From NCBI GenBank assembly GCA_035448825.1, contig DAOTJS010000003.1, positions 62,001 to 126,000 of the forward strand: a stretch of 64,000 nucleotides of DNA, read 5' to 3'. This document shows, in pieces, positions 34,362 to 44,800 of this stretch; within the stretch, counting starts at the first letter, position 1; each line of letters opens with the position of its first letter. The notes beneath the pieces were generated by a model. The model was given only the letters and a program-made list of their open reading frames with translations, searched no databases and was not told the origin of the DNA. This DNA comes from JAGNGI01 sp035448825 (GTDB lineage Bacteria; Fidelibacterota; UBA2242). A program made the position numbers and the translations under genes.

Positions 34362-35639
34362 ATGTTTAAAAAAGGTCTGGTTTTATTAGTTCTGGTCAGC
34401 GCCGTTTTTGCTCAATCCAATCCACCCTCGATTCGCCCGGATAGTGTTGGGATTTACTTCAATATGAGCATTCAAGCTTACAGTGAACAGCAATACGATC
34501 GCTATCTCGAGTACACTCAGAAAATTCTCCAGGTTTATCCAGATGATTTTACCCTCCAGTATAATCTTGCCAGCGCCTACGCCTTGAATAAAGATACTAT
34601 CAATGCTATTAAAACCCTGAATTCATTAGTAGATAAAGGTTTGGGATTGGTAGCCGAAGATGATCCCGATTTTGCCGATTTGAAAAACACACCGGAGTTC
34701 CGCGCTCTGGTCAAGAAAATTGAAAAGGTAAAAAAACCGGTGAAATCGAGTAAAAAAGCCTTTACTGTAACCGAAAAAGACCTCTTCCCGCGCGGAATTT
34801 CCTACGACCCGGCCGCCAATAATATTTATTTAAGCAGTCTTTATAAATCGAAAATCGTCCGAATTGACCGCAATGGTAAAGTCACCGATTTTACGCCCGA
34901 AGGACAGGATGGCCTCGGTCCGGTAACTGCCATTTGGGTTGATCCCCAGCGTCGGATTTTATGGGCGCTGAGTTCTTTTGGAATACCCAATGAAAAAACG
35001 CCTCGTGAATTAGCCGGAACCGCGGCTGTTTATAAATACAATCTGGACAAAGGTCAGCTGATCAAGAGATACGATTTGCCACGACCTCATCGGCATTTTC
35101 TGACTAATTTGGTTGACGACCGGGACGGTAATCTTTATGTCGCCGATTCCGGCTGGCGGACCATTTTCCGTCTCGACGCCCAAAAAGATACCCTGGAAAA
35201 ATTCCTCGAATTGTACAAATATCCGCAATTGACCGGTTTGACTATTACGCCGGATGGTAAAAACCTATTCGTTTCGTATGCTAGCGGTATCCTGAATATC
35301 GAGGTTGCCAACGGCAAAATCACACCGCTTACCAGTCCCGAGCATATTTTACTGGTAGGCTGTGATGGTCTATATTTTCATAACAACTCATTGATTGCTA
35401 TTCAAACCTTTTTAAATCGCATTGTACGATTTGAATTAAGTCCGGATTTCAGCAGGGTTACTAATTATAAAATCATCGAATCCAATAATCCCGATTTTAA
35501 TATCCCGTCCGGTGGGGCAATTGACGGGAAGTATTTTTATTACGTTGCCAATAGTCAGATCAATATCCTCGATCGTTCGGGCAAAGTAATGACACCCGAG
35601 CAGTTGAAGGACATCCTGATTTTCAAAGCCAAACTATAA
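34362..35639 (+). CDS. exported TPR and SMP-30/NHL-like propeller protein
   Basis: 425 residues. A signal peptide ends at about residue 17 (SAVFAQS). Residues 28-95 are two tetratricopeptide-like repeats (SVGIYFNMSIQAYSEQQYDR, LQYNLASAYALNKDT). After a Lys-rich linker (120-135), residues 140-425 form beta-propeller blades such as GISYDPAANNIYLSSLY, GLTITPDGKNLFVSYA and GGAIDGKYFYYVAN. Likely periplasmic; function unknown. AGGAAAG precedes the ATG, seven bases after the MBL gene. Confidence 0.8.
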   Translation: MFKKGLVLLVLVSAVFAQSNPPSIRPDSVGIYFNMSIQAYSEQQYDRYLEYTQKILQVYPDDFTLQYNLASAYALNKDTINAIKTLNSLVDKGLGLVAEDDPDFADLKNTPEFRALVKKIEKVKKPVKSSKKAFTVTEKDLFPRGISYDPAANNIYLSSLYKSKIVRIDRNGKVTDFTPEGQDGLGPVTAIWVDPQRRILWALSSFGIPNEKTPRELAGTAAVYKYNLDKGQLIKRYDLPRPHRHFLTNLVDDRDGNLYVADSGWRTIFRLDAQKDTLEKFLELYKYPQLTGLTITPDGKNLFVSYASGILNIEVANGKITPLTSPEHILLVGCDGLYFHNNSLIAIQTFLNRIVRFELSPDFSRVTNYKIIESNNPDFNIPSGGAIDGKYFYYVANSQINILDRSGKVMTPEQLKDILIFKAKL

Positions 35640-35660
35640 CCGGCTAATCCCTTATTCGTT

Positions 35661-36449
35661 ATGGAGGAACTTGTCAGTTTGGTTGAATCGGCCGCCCAAG
35701 CCGCCGGTGCAATCCTGCGGGATTACTTTCAGCAAAAATATACAATCACTCATAAAAGTACTGACAATCCAGTCACGACCGCCGATACCGAAGCCGACGC
35801 CTTCCTAAAAGAAAAATTACTCAGCGCTTATCCGGATTACGGCTGGTTGTCCGAAGAAAGCGCCGATTCTGCCGCACGCTTAACGAAATCGCGAGTCTGG
35901 ATCGTTGACCCGCTGGATGGAACCAAGGAATTCATTGCCGGGCGACCGGAATTCATGGTTTCGATTGGATTGGCTGAAAACGGACAACCAGTGCTGGGAG
36001 TTTTGTATAATCCGATTACCGACGAACTTTTTTCGGCAATTAAAGGACAAGGTGCTTTTCTAAACGGCAGTCGGATTTTTTGCACTCAGATTAATACTCT
36101 TAGCGAGGCGCATTTAATCGTCAGTCGCTCTGAACTAACCGAAAATCTCTGGCAACCTTATCGTCATTTTTTCAAAACCCTACAACCGTGCGGTAGCGTT
36201 GCCTATAAACTGGTAAAGGTCGCCAGCGGGAAAGCCGATTTGCATATCAGCCTGAAACCGAAAAACGAGTGGGACATCTGCGCCGCCCATTGCCTGCTCA
36301 CCGAAGCCGGTGCCGTATTGGTGACTCGGGATGGCGCGCCAATTCTCTACAATCGTAAAGATCCGACTATCCCGGCCGGGGTAATTGCTGGGAATGAAAA
36401 GCTTGTTTTAGAATGGCAAAAAATTACACAGCTTCAGGTTTGGAATTAA
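35661..36449 (+). CDS. cysQ: 3'(2'),5'-bisphosphate nucleotidase CysQ
   Basis: Inositol-monophosphatase-fold, Mg-dependent phosphatase of 262 residues. Metal sites: GWLSEESADS (Glu65, Glu66), VDPLDGTKEFI (Asp83, Asp86) and the distal WDICAAHCLLTEAG. DPLDGTKEF(I/V) and SVAYKL separate CysQ from SuhB-type inositol phosphatases. It removes PAP produced during sulfate activation. Confidence 0.92.
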   Translation: MEELVSLVESAAQAAGAILRDYFQQKYTITHKSTDNPVTTADTEADAFLKEKLLSAYPDYGWLSEESADSAARLTKSRVWIVDPLDGTKEFIAGRPEFMVSIGLAENGQPVLGVLYNPITDELFSAIKGQGAFLNGSRIFCTQINTLSEAHLIVSRSELTENLWQPYRHFFKTLQPCGSVAYKLVKVASGKADLHISLKPKNEWDICAAHCLLTEAGAVLVTRDGAPILYNRKDPTIPAGVIAGNEKLVLEWQKITQLQVWN

Positions 36450-36480
36450 TGTCCGGTTGTTCTATATTTGCCGGTTATTT

Positions 36481-36786
36481 ATGATAGACATCGAAAAATC
36501 AGATAAAATTATGTCCTCTAAAACCGATAAGGTAAATTTCATCAAAAATCTCTCACGCCACGAGAAGGAGATGGGCATCCAGATTTCCGAGATGGAAAAG
36601 TACAAATGGTTCTGCAGTCAGGATCAGGGGTATGATGTCGGTAAAACGGCTTATTTCGAATGGACTCAAAAATATAGCCGCAAAGTGCGCGAATGGCTGG
36701 AATCTCTATCGGATGAAGAAATTGACAGGCTTTTTGCCGGTATATCCGATCAGGTCAAAAATTACATTGAGGAAAAATCGCATTAG
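36481..36786 (+). CDS. small conserved-looking protein of unknown function
   Basis: About 101 residues from the ATG at 36481; another Met follows at 36511 and no ribosome site decides. Helical, with EMEKYKWFCSQDQGYDVGKT and WTQKYSRKVREWLESLSDEE. It looks like the short 'YKWxxSE...G' proteins seen in many genomes, but I cannot name the family. No signal peptide or membrane segment. Confidence 0.55.
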   Translation: MIDIEKSDKIMSSKTDKVNFIKNLSRHEKEMGIQISEMEKYKWFCSQDQGYDVGKTAYFEWTQKYSRKVREWLESLSDEEIDRLFAGISDQVKNYIEEKSH

Positions 36787-36847
36787 CCGATCTCTATGAT
36801 CGCGTCGCAATCCACATACACTTAATTTTTAAAATAGCGGGGGAATA

Positions 36848-38827
36848 ATGGAGTTAAAAGATTCGACTGTTACCAAATTACCGGAAAATGCTTATCGTCC
36901 ACTTAAGCCGGGTGAAGAATATATACCGGTTATTCCCGATGGAAAAATAGTTCCGGAAGTTACTTCCTACTCACTCGGATGGGGACTATTCTACGCCGTT
37001 TTATTTTCAATGGCGGCGGCTTATCTGGGACTAAAAATCGGTCAGGTGTTCGAGGCGGCAATTCCGATTGCCATTCTGGCGGCTGGAATGTCGGTTCTGT
37101 TAAAACGTAAAAATGCCCTGCAGGAAAACGTCATTATTCAATCAATAGGTTCCAGTTCGGGAGTAATCGTGGCAGGCGCAATTTTCACAATTCCGGGGCT
37201 TTATATACTTGGCCTGGATGCCAGTTACCTGCAAATTTTCTTAGCGTCCTTACTGGGTGGTTTTCTGGGAATTCTATTTCTAATTCCTTTCCGCAAATAT
37301 TTCGTCAAGGATATGCACGGCGAATTTCCCTTTCCGGAGGCGACGGCGACGACTGAAGTTCTGATTGCCGGTGAGGGCGGTGGCGCTCAGGCTAAAGTGC
37401 TGGTTTCCGCGGCGATTGTCGGTGGACTATATGACTTTTGCGTGGCTGGGTTCGGTTTCTGGAAAGAGGTGGTCTCGACTTCAGTTTTTCGCTGGGGTGC
37501 TTTTTTATCTGATAAATTAAAATGGGTTTTAAAGATTAATATCGGTGCGGCGGTAACCGGTCTGGGTTATATTGTTGGTCTGCGGTATTCGGCAATCATC
37601 GCCAGCGGTTCCTTTTTAGCCTGGTGGGTAATCGTACCGGTGGTTAGTTATGTCGCCGGACTTGGCGCTCAAACTCCGGATGCGATATTCCTCAGTTTTG
37701 TGAGACCGATTGGCATTGGCGCGATTGCAGCCGCCGGTATTATTGGCATTCTAAAATCTTCTAAAATAATCGGCGGCGCTTTCAAATTAGCTGGTAAGGA
37801 ACTTTTCGGCGGCTCTAAAAGCGGCAGTGTCGAAGAAACCGCACGCACTCAGAAAGACATCCCGATGAAGTGGGTAACAATCCTTTTGATTCTGACACTG
37901 ATTGTCATCTTTTTCTTCTTTCTGTTCGGTATTCGGGTTACGATCAAACAAGCAGTCGTCGGCTTATTAATCGTGGCGGTGATTTCATTTCTATTCACCA
38001 CGGTTGCCGCCCGGGCGATCGCTATTGTCGGCACCAACCCGGTTTCCGGAATGACCCTTATGACGCTTTTGCTGTCGTCATTCATCTTGGTAAAGGTTGG
38101 ACTCGTTGGTAATCACGGTATGCTGGCGGCGCTCTTGATCGGCGGGGTAGTTTGCACGGCTTTATCAATGGCAGGCGGCTTTATCACCGACCTGAAGACC
38201 GGTTACTGGCTTGGCACTACGCCAATCAAACAGGAAAGTTACAAATTCCTCGGTACGCTTTTTTCGGCGGCTTCGGTCGGGTTGGTAATTTTACTACTGA
38301 ATAAAACTTTTGGGTTTGGCGGTGATTCGCCACTTCAAGCTCCCCAGGCTTCCGCTATGGCGGCGGTCATTAAACCGCTGATGACCGGGGAACAGGCACC
38401 CTGGATTCTTTACTTGGCCGGTGTATTTTTAGCAATTATCCTGGAAATCATTCATGTGCCGTCGTTAGCCTTTGCTCTCGGAATTTATTTGCCGATCCAA
38501 CTTAACACGCCGCTACTATTCGGCGGCTTGATTGCTCATTTCGTTTCCAAAAGCACAAAGAATGAAACCCTCTCTAAGGCGCGCAGTGACCGCGGCACTT
38601 TAATTGCCTCCGGATTCATTGCCGGGGGCGCCATAATGGGAGTCGTTTCAGCTTTTATCATTTTCATCGGGCAGAAATTTTTCGGCGACGGCTGGACGCT
38701 GGCGCAGGGGATCGGCACTGCGCACTGGGCGGAATCGGCCGGAGGTGAGATTCTCGGATTCGTAATGTTCGTTCTACTGTTAGTCTATCTCTACTGGGAT
38801 TCCTTGCGGGTCAAAGACAAATCCTGA
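36848..38827 (+). CDS. OPT-family oligopeptide transporter
   Basis: 659 residues with about 14-16 membrane segments. EYIPVIPDGKIVPEVTSYSL leads into GLKIGQVFEAAIPIAILAAG; EFPFPEATATTEVLIAGEGG and the C-terminal GIYLPIQLNTPLLFGGLIAH are signatures of the bacterial OPT group. It imports peptides or metal chelates with protons. GGGGGAA ribosome site. Followed by a strong terminator hairpin. Confidence 0.93.
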   Translation: MELKDSTVTKLPENAYRPLKPGEEYIPVIPDGKIVPEVTSYSLGWGLFYAVLFSMAAAYLGLKIGQVFEAAIPIAILAAGMSVLLKRKNALQENVIIQSIGSSSGVIVAGAIFTIPGLYILGLDASYLQIFLASLLGGFLGILFLIPFRKYFVKDMHGEFPFPEATATTEVLIAGEGGGAQAKVLVSAAIVGGLYDFCVAGFGFWKEVVSTSVFRWGAFLSDKLKWVLKINIGAAVTGLGYIVGLRYSAIIASGSFLAWWVIVPVVSYVAGLGAQTPDAIFLSFVRPIGIGAIAAAGIIGILKSSKIIGGAFKLAGKELFGGSKSGSVEETARTQKDIPMKWVTILLILTLIVIFFFFLFGIRVTIKQAVVGLLIVAVISFLFTTVAARAIAIVGTNPVSGMTLMTLLLSSFILVKVGLVGNHGMLAALLIGGVVCTALSMAGGFITDLKTGYWLGTTPIKQESYKFLGTLFSAASVGLVILLLNKTFGFGGDSPLQAPQASAMAAVIKPLMTGEQAPWILYLAGVFLAIILEIIHVPSLAFALGIYLPIQLNTPLLFGGLIAHFVSKSTKNETLSKARSDRGTLIASGFIAGGAIMGVVSAFIIFIGQKFFGDGWTLAQGIGTAHWAESAGGEILGFVMFVLLLVYLYWDSLRVKDKS

Positions 38828-38862
38828 GAAATATTAATCAATTTTCTCGTCAATAAATAAAA

Positions 38863-38891
38863 AAATAGCCCGACCAAAAATCGGGCTATTT
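38863..38891. terminator. bidirectional terminator
   Basis: AAATAGCCCGA, loop CCAAAAA, TCGGGCTATTT: a perfect 11-base stem. T-runs follow on both strands. It lies between the convergent OPT gene and the 980-residue secreted protein. Confidence 0.9.
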
Positions 38892-38913
38892 CGTTTTATA
38901 ATTCAGGTTATTA

Positions 38914-41856
38914 TTATTTCATCAAGACCATTTTCTTTACTTGATGAAATTCACCGGCTTGAATCCGATAGAAATAGATGCCGGAGCCGACCTCACTGGC
39001 GTTCCAGGTTATGGAATAGCATCCAGCCGGTTGAGTCTCATTCACCAATCGGGTGACCTCACGGCCATTGATATCAAAAACTGATAAAGTCACACGCGAA
39101 TCTTTCGGCAGTTCATACCGCAAGGTAGTGGTTGGATTGAAAGGGTTGGGATAGTTGTTATACAGCCGGTACTCTGTGAGAATGGGTCGTTGGTGATCAA
39201 GAGAAACTGTAACGATTGTGAAAGACCATGGATTAATGTTACTACCCGAAGCCCAAACCGTATCGCGATTACTATAAGCACAAACTTTCCAGTAGTATTT
39301 TCCTGGAGCTAAGGTATCAAAGGCTACCGCGGTATCCGCAATAGCATTAATCAAAGTATCCAGAATTGCAAAACTGCTGTCGCGACTCAAAGAAAAATCA
39401 TAAACTAATGTATCTTCACGATCCGGATCGCTACTCATACCCCAGCGAAATATGCAAGCGGCCGACTCTCCTGACCAGCCGTTCTCTGGACTGACCAGTT
39501 CGAATGCCGTCGGTGGGTCATTAACCGGCGTCACGGTCAGTTGCACGGTGTCGGTAACAGTTAACGCATCTATAGTGGCGTGGAGATAAATGTGTCCTAC
39601 ACCATTCCAGTTTTCTGCCAGACTAACCCAAACCACATGGGATTCATTCAACGTAACGCTAATGGCACTGGTATCGCTGGCAACTGAAAAGGTAACGGTT
39701 TTACCCTGCGGCGGCTGACTGAAAACTGTATCCAGATCGGCTAGCTGAAAATCCGGTGTGTCTTCGGCAACTTCCAAATCGGCTACCGGTTTGACGACTT
39801 TTATCTCAACCGGACTGATTTGAAAAGACCAGGGCGTTACATTACTTCCCGATCCCCAAACCGTATCTTTACGAGTATTGTAAGCTGCTACTTTCCAGTA
39901 ATGCTTGCCACCGGCAAATCGGGTAACCACTGCGCTGGTATCACTTCCCGTATGAATAGTGGTATCCAACACCGAGAAAGCATTATCAAGTCCAATTATT
40001 AGAGTATATTGAATAGCTCCAATCCGATCGGGATCATAACTGCGTGTCCAGCGAAAATTGGTAATATCCGCCTGGGAAATCGTTGCATTCTGTTCCGGAT
40101 TTAGCAAAGTAAATGCCGTCGGTGGGTCATTAACCGGCGTCACCGTCAATTGCACGGTGTCGGTAACAGTTAATGCATCCATAGTGGCATGCAGATAAAT
40201 GTGTCCTACACCATTCCAGTTTTCTGCCAGACTAACCCAAACCACATGGGATTCATTCAACGTAACGCTAATGGCACTGGTATCGCTGGCAACTGAAAAG
40301 GTAACGGTTTTACCCTGCGGCGGCTGACTGAAAACTGTATCCAGATCGGCTAGCTGAAAATCCGGTGTGTCTTCGGCAACTTCCAAATCGGCTACCGGTT
40401 TGACGACTTTTATCTCAACCGGACTGATTTGAAAAGACCAGGGCGTTACATTACTTCCCGATCCCCAAACCGTATCTTTACGAGTATTGTAAGCTGCTAC
40501 TTTCCAGTAATGCTTGCCACCGGCAAATCGGGTAACCACTGCGCTGGTATCACTTCCCGTATGAATAGTGGTATCCAACACCGAGAAAGCATTATCAAGT
40601 CCAATTATTAGAGTATATTGAATAGCTCCAATCCGATCGGGATCATAACTGCGTGTCCAGCGAAAATTGGTAATATCCGCCTGGGAAATCGTTGCATTCT
40701 GTTCCGGATTTAGCAAAGTGAATGCCGTCGGTGGGTCATTGACCGGCGTCACGGTCAGTTGCACGGTGTCGGTAACAGTTAACGCATCCATAGTGGCGTG
40801 GAGATAAATTTGTCCCACACCATTCCAGTTTTCTGCCAGATTAACCCAAACCACATGAGATTCATTCAGTGTAACGCTAATGGCATTGGTATCGCTGGCA
40901 ACTGAAAAGGTAACGGTTTTACCCTGCGGCGGCTGACTGAAAACATTATCCAGATCAGCTAGCTGAAAATCCAGCGCGTCTTCGGCAACCATTAAATCTG
41001 GCACCGGCGCGATAATTTGAATCGTTGGCGCTGCGCTACTACCGTGGATTTCCAGAACAGCGGTTCCCTGAGAACTGAAGACCGCATCTCCTTGGGTATA
41101 AACAGTATTGATATTGGTGATTTCAGTCTGAGTCGAATAATCCCACAGGCGGTAGCTGATAGGATTGCCAGGCGTAAAGCCGTCTTTCTCCGGTGTAGTG
41201 GGATCATCGGTAGCCGCAACCATAGCTAGATATTGGCCAATCGGTTCGGTAAGAGTCTTTGCGCCGACGCAAATATCGCCGTCGAATATGCCGATTTCAT
41301 CGCCGACTACCACCTCGAGCCCATCAATAGTAACCGCAGTAAGGTAAATATTCATCGCGAGGTAGGGATTGCCAATATAAACCGGCTGGAAGTGCGTCGG
41401 ATAGATTCCTTGAGAAATACCATGAATTTCCAGAACAGCGGTTCCCTGAGAACTGAAGACCGCATCTCCTTGGGTATAAACAGTATTGATATTGGTGATT
41501 TCAGTCTGAGTCGAATAATCCCACAGGCGGTAGCTGATAGGATTGCCAGGCGTAAAGCCGTCTTTCTCCGGTGTAGTGGGATCATCGGTAGCCGCAACCA
41601 TAGCTAGATATTGGCCAATCGGTTCGGTAAGAGTCTTTGCGCCGACGCAAATATCGCCGTCGAATATGCCGATTTCATCGCCGACTACCACCTCGAGCCC
41701 ATCAATAGTAACCGCAGTAAGGTAAATATTCATCGCCAGATACGGATTTCCAATATAAACTGGCTGAAAGTGCGTCGGATTGGTTTCCGGCGCCGCTATT
41801 ATAAATTGAATAATACCGACAAGTAATATTAGTAAACATCTTCGTATTTTCTTCAT
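38914..41856 (-). CDS. large secreted repeat protein with type A sorting domain (980 aa)
   Basis: Signal peptide 1-22 (ends IIAAP). Residues 26-278 hold two near-identical 126-residue domains (HFQPVYIGNPYLAMNIYLTA, GDEIGIFDGDICVGA, DPTTPEKDGFTPGNPISYRL). Residues 279-890 hold three 203-residue cadherin/Ig-like units (VPDLMVAEDALDFQ, TLNESHVVWV, TVTPVNDPPTAF, HYWKVAAYNTRKDTVWGSGS); the last diverges. Residues 891-980 are the sorting module (NNYPNPFNPTTTLRYELP to QVKKMVLMK). Probably a cell-surface or released protein; function unknown. The first-type domain recurs in the 2520-residue protein upstream, 17 bp away on the same strand, so the two are likely one operon. Confidence 0.85.
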   Translation of the reverse strand: MKKIRRCLLILLVGIIQFIIAAPETNPTHFQPVYIGNPYLAMNIYLTAVTIDGLEVVVGDEIGIFDGDICVGAKTLTEPIGQYLAMVAATDDPTTPEKDGFTPGNPISYRLWDYSTQTEITNINTVYTQGDAVFSSQGTAVLEIHGISQGIYPTHFQPVYIGNPYLAMNIYLTAVTIDGLEVVVGDEIGIFDGDICVGAKTLTEPIGQYLAMVAATDDPTTPEKDGFTPGNPISYRLWDYSTQTEITNINTVYTQGDAVFSSQGTAVLEIHGSSAAPTIQIIAPVPDLMVAEDALDFQLADLDNVFSQPPQGKTVTFSVASDTNAISVTLNESHVVWVNLAENWNGVGQIYLHATMDALTVTDTVQLTVTPVNDPPTAFTLLNPEQNATISQADITNFRWTRSYDPDRIGAIQYTLIIGLDNAFSVLDTTIHTGSDTSAVVTRFAGGKHYWKVAAYNTRKDTVWGSGSNVTPWSFQISPVEIKVVKPVADLEVAEDTPDFQLADLDTVFSQPPQGKTVTFSVASDTSAISVTLNESHVVWVSLAENWNGVGHIYLHATMDALTVTDTVQLTVTPVNDPPTAFTLLNPEQNATISQADITNFRWTRSYDPDRIGAIQYTLIIGLDNAFSVLDTTIHTGSDTSAVVTRFAGGKHYWKVAAYNTRKDTVWGSGSNVTPWSFQISPVEIKVVKPVADLEVAEDTPDFQLADLDTVFSQPPQGKTVTFSVASDTSAISVTLNESHVVWVSLAENWNGVGHIYLHATIDALTVTDTVQLTVTPVNDPPTAFELVSPENGWSGESAACIFRWGMSSDPDREDTLVYDFSLSRDSSFAILDTLINAIADTAVAFDTLAPGKYYWKVCAYSNRDTVWASGSNINPWSFTIVTVSLDHQRPILTEYRLYNNYPNPFNPTTTLRYELPKDSRVTLSVFDINGREVTRLVNETQPAGCYSITWNASEVGSGIYFYRIQAGEFHQVKKMVLMK
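39503..40720. repeat. two tandem 609-bp direct repeats
   Basis: 39503-40111 and 40112-40720 are almost identical DNA, each encoding one 203-residue Ig-like unit; a shorter third copy runs from 40721 to about 41030. A handful of base differences cluster at the ends. Confidence 0.9.
41025..41780. repeat. two tandem 378-bp direct repeats
   Basis: 41025-41402 and 41403-41780 repeat at a 378-bp period, encoding the two N-terminal 126-residue domains of the 980-residue protein. Most of the copy is identical at DNA level. Confidence 0.9.
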
Positions 41857-41873
41857 AATGACCTCAGGCGGGC

Positions 41874-44800
41874 TTATTTCATCAGGATGGCTTTACGGGT
41901 TTTACTATATGATCCGGTATTGAGCTGATAGAAATAGATTCCACTCGGAACCGGAACGCCATGGCTGTCACAGCCATTCCAGACTACAGAATATTTACCA
42001 ACTTCCTGATATTCGGATACCAGCTGATTGACCAATCTTCCCTGGAGATCGAAAATACGGATTTCTACTTTTCCCGGTTTGGGTAAATCGTAGCGCAGAG
42101 TTGTGGTCGGATTGAAAGGATTAGGATAATTCTGATGTAAACTATATTCTTTAGGAATACGCTGGGCTTCCAGTTCGACGACGATTGTCCCGTGAGCATT
42201 GAATTTGAGAATCCCGGCATTATCCTCATACTTCACAGCCTTTGCCGATACCAGCAATTCCTCGTTACCATCCCAGATTTTGAAGGAGATGGGATCGTTT
42301 TCGTTGAATCCTTCGATCTCTTCGCTAAGTGGATCGTCCGCGCCAATAATTAACGGCAGATAGGCATTTTCGGTATTCAGAGGATAAGGCAAAGCCGCAG
42401 CTGTGATACACTGATTCTGATGGTAGATGGCGATCTCGGCACCGGTTTTCAGTGGCTCACCTTCTACATTAGCCGACATTACATAAACGTTCATCGGTAA
42501 ATAAGGATTGGTTTCGGTTATTGGTAAATAATGACTGGGTGACACTGCCAATGGAGCCATCTGAGATTTTGCCAGAGGGGCTTTGGCAGGTTGGTTTACA
42601 GTTACAGAAGCTGTGCTGTTGACTTTGATGTAATAGCCTTCACCCGGTTCGAAATTACCGATGTTATTGACCCAGCCAATGACCGGTAATTTTTCAATAG
42701 CATTACCAACTTCATCCTGGACTTTTTGTAACTTGTTGTTATCTATCAAAGACTGAATGACGTTCAAGGCGTTCTGAGCTGATGTAGCCGGGTAGCTCAT
42801 AATATTCCAGCCGGTATTAAGAGGTATCTCCAGTGGTAGTGTTACTCCATTGCCTTCAATAGTCAATGTTTGATTTGAAGCCACTTTTACATAATAGCCT
42901 TCTGTGGCAGCCATATTGCCGATATTATTGACCCAGCCGATAGCTCCCAATTTTTCAACTGCGTTACCGGTTTCATTCTGGATTTTTATCAAGCTATTAT
43001 TACTAACTAGATTTTGAAAAATATTGAGCATATCGGGGTTAGCGGGTATACTGTAAAAGGATACAATATTCCACCCTAAATCCAGGGCAATAGTCTGAGA
43101 TACACTGTGACTGCCAGCCAGACTGACTACGGCTGTTCCCTGAGATGAGAAAATTCCCACCCCTTGAGTATAGGTCGCCTGGACACTGGTGATCTCAAGA
43201 CATTGATCCCTATTCCAGAGCCGGTAACTGATCGTATGTCCCGACGTAAAACCGTCCTTCTCAGGCGTAGTCGGGTCGTCAGTAGCGGCAACTAATGGCA
43301 GATAAGGAGCGATAGATCCGGTTACTACTCCGGCGCCCACACAAAGTTCTCCGTCAAAAATACCAATCTCATCACCAACGCCTAAAGTAACACCGTCTAT
43401 TGTGGCATCCGTAATGTAGATATTCATCGCCAGGTAAGGATTACCAGTGTAAACCGGAGCGAAATGAGAAAGTACCGGAATTTCACCACCAAGATCAACT
43501 GCCACCGCTGCATCGGCATTAACCCGCAAGTCAGCCAAATTGTCCCCGGCGAGTAATGCGAAAACTGCGGTAATACTACCATTTACCGGGATAGTATAAG
43601 GTCCGGTCCCCAGCACGTTTCGAATATCTCCTGCAGAGGAAGGCAGGTCAGAAAATTGGGTCATTGCCCGATATAGAAATACATCGGCATTTTCATCCTC
43701 GCCCGAATTAGCCAACCAGGTTCTATAACCGGATACATTACCGGTTAAGGCCGTCATCCCAAAATAAGGAGTTTCATCATTTAAAAATGCATAACTAAGT
43801 CGTTTCTCAGCATCATACCCAGCATAATTTTGGGTTGCGTTGCTACCAACATCCCAATCCATTCCTAAACCAATATACAGATCCGTTAGCTGTCTTCCAG
43901 ACTTGTTATAAATTTCATATTCCACTAAAACATAATTCTGATCAGGATTGGTAGATTTGGAATGAGTTCTTTGGACAACTTCGACACCAATAGGATTTAA
44001 TTTCCGTGTATCATTAAAACGACTTTCAAAAGCTTGATCAAAGCCTGTCAACAAACTTCCTACAGAATGAACCTGCTCCAGAGTACCAAACTCGTTGTTG
44101 TATAATTTTCCAGAAACCTGATTCGCACTCTGAGCAATAATAAGACTACCAATGAACAGTCCGTTTGTACCATTATATTGAAAGCCGTTACCGTTAAGAT
44201 CGGGTAAAGTATTACCGACGAATCCGTTATTGTAAACACTCAGTAATACATTATTATTGTTGTGAGTATCTGTGCTTACTCGTATCGAATCTACCCAGAT
44301 ATGGTAGTTCCCCTGAGTTACACCGGCTGAATTCCTCGCCTCCAGAACAAACCAGTAGTGTCCGGCAGTAGTAGGTGTCCAGTATACCCATTCACCGTTT
44401 ATTATTAAACCACGGGGACCAGTGACGAGCGTCAAGGTTGGTTTAGGCCATCCTGAACAGAGTGGACGATATGAAAAATTCACATTCGCCACACCGAAGA
44501 GTTCTTGAGCTTGAAATTCAGGAGCAATTTCCGGTTCAACCGATGGGGCATAAGCCGAAACAATCCGGGCTCCATTCTGCATCAAAAGATCATTATGGTT
44601 AGCAGTTTTGTCCACACAGACCGGATAGGAACCATTTACTTCAACGTCTTGATCAAGAGGCCAATATCCGACCAGACCGACTTCATCACCTACGAGCTGC
44701 TGGTTCATTACATTCTGAATTTCCTCCTGACTGCGGCTAACATTCCAGAGTCGTACTTCATCTATAACACCGTCAAAATAATTATTCCAGGTGCCTCCTA

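Noticed and set aside
39820..40611. Two identical 60-residue plus-strand open frames
   Set aside because: They are antisense shadows of the 609-bp tandem repeats of the secreted gene, with no ribosome site or family resemblance.
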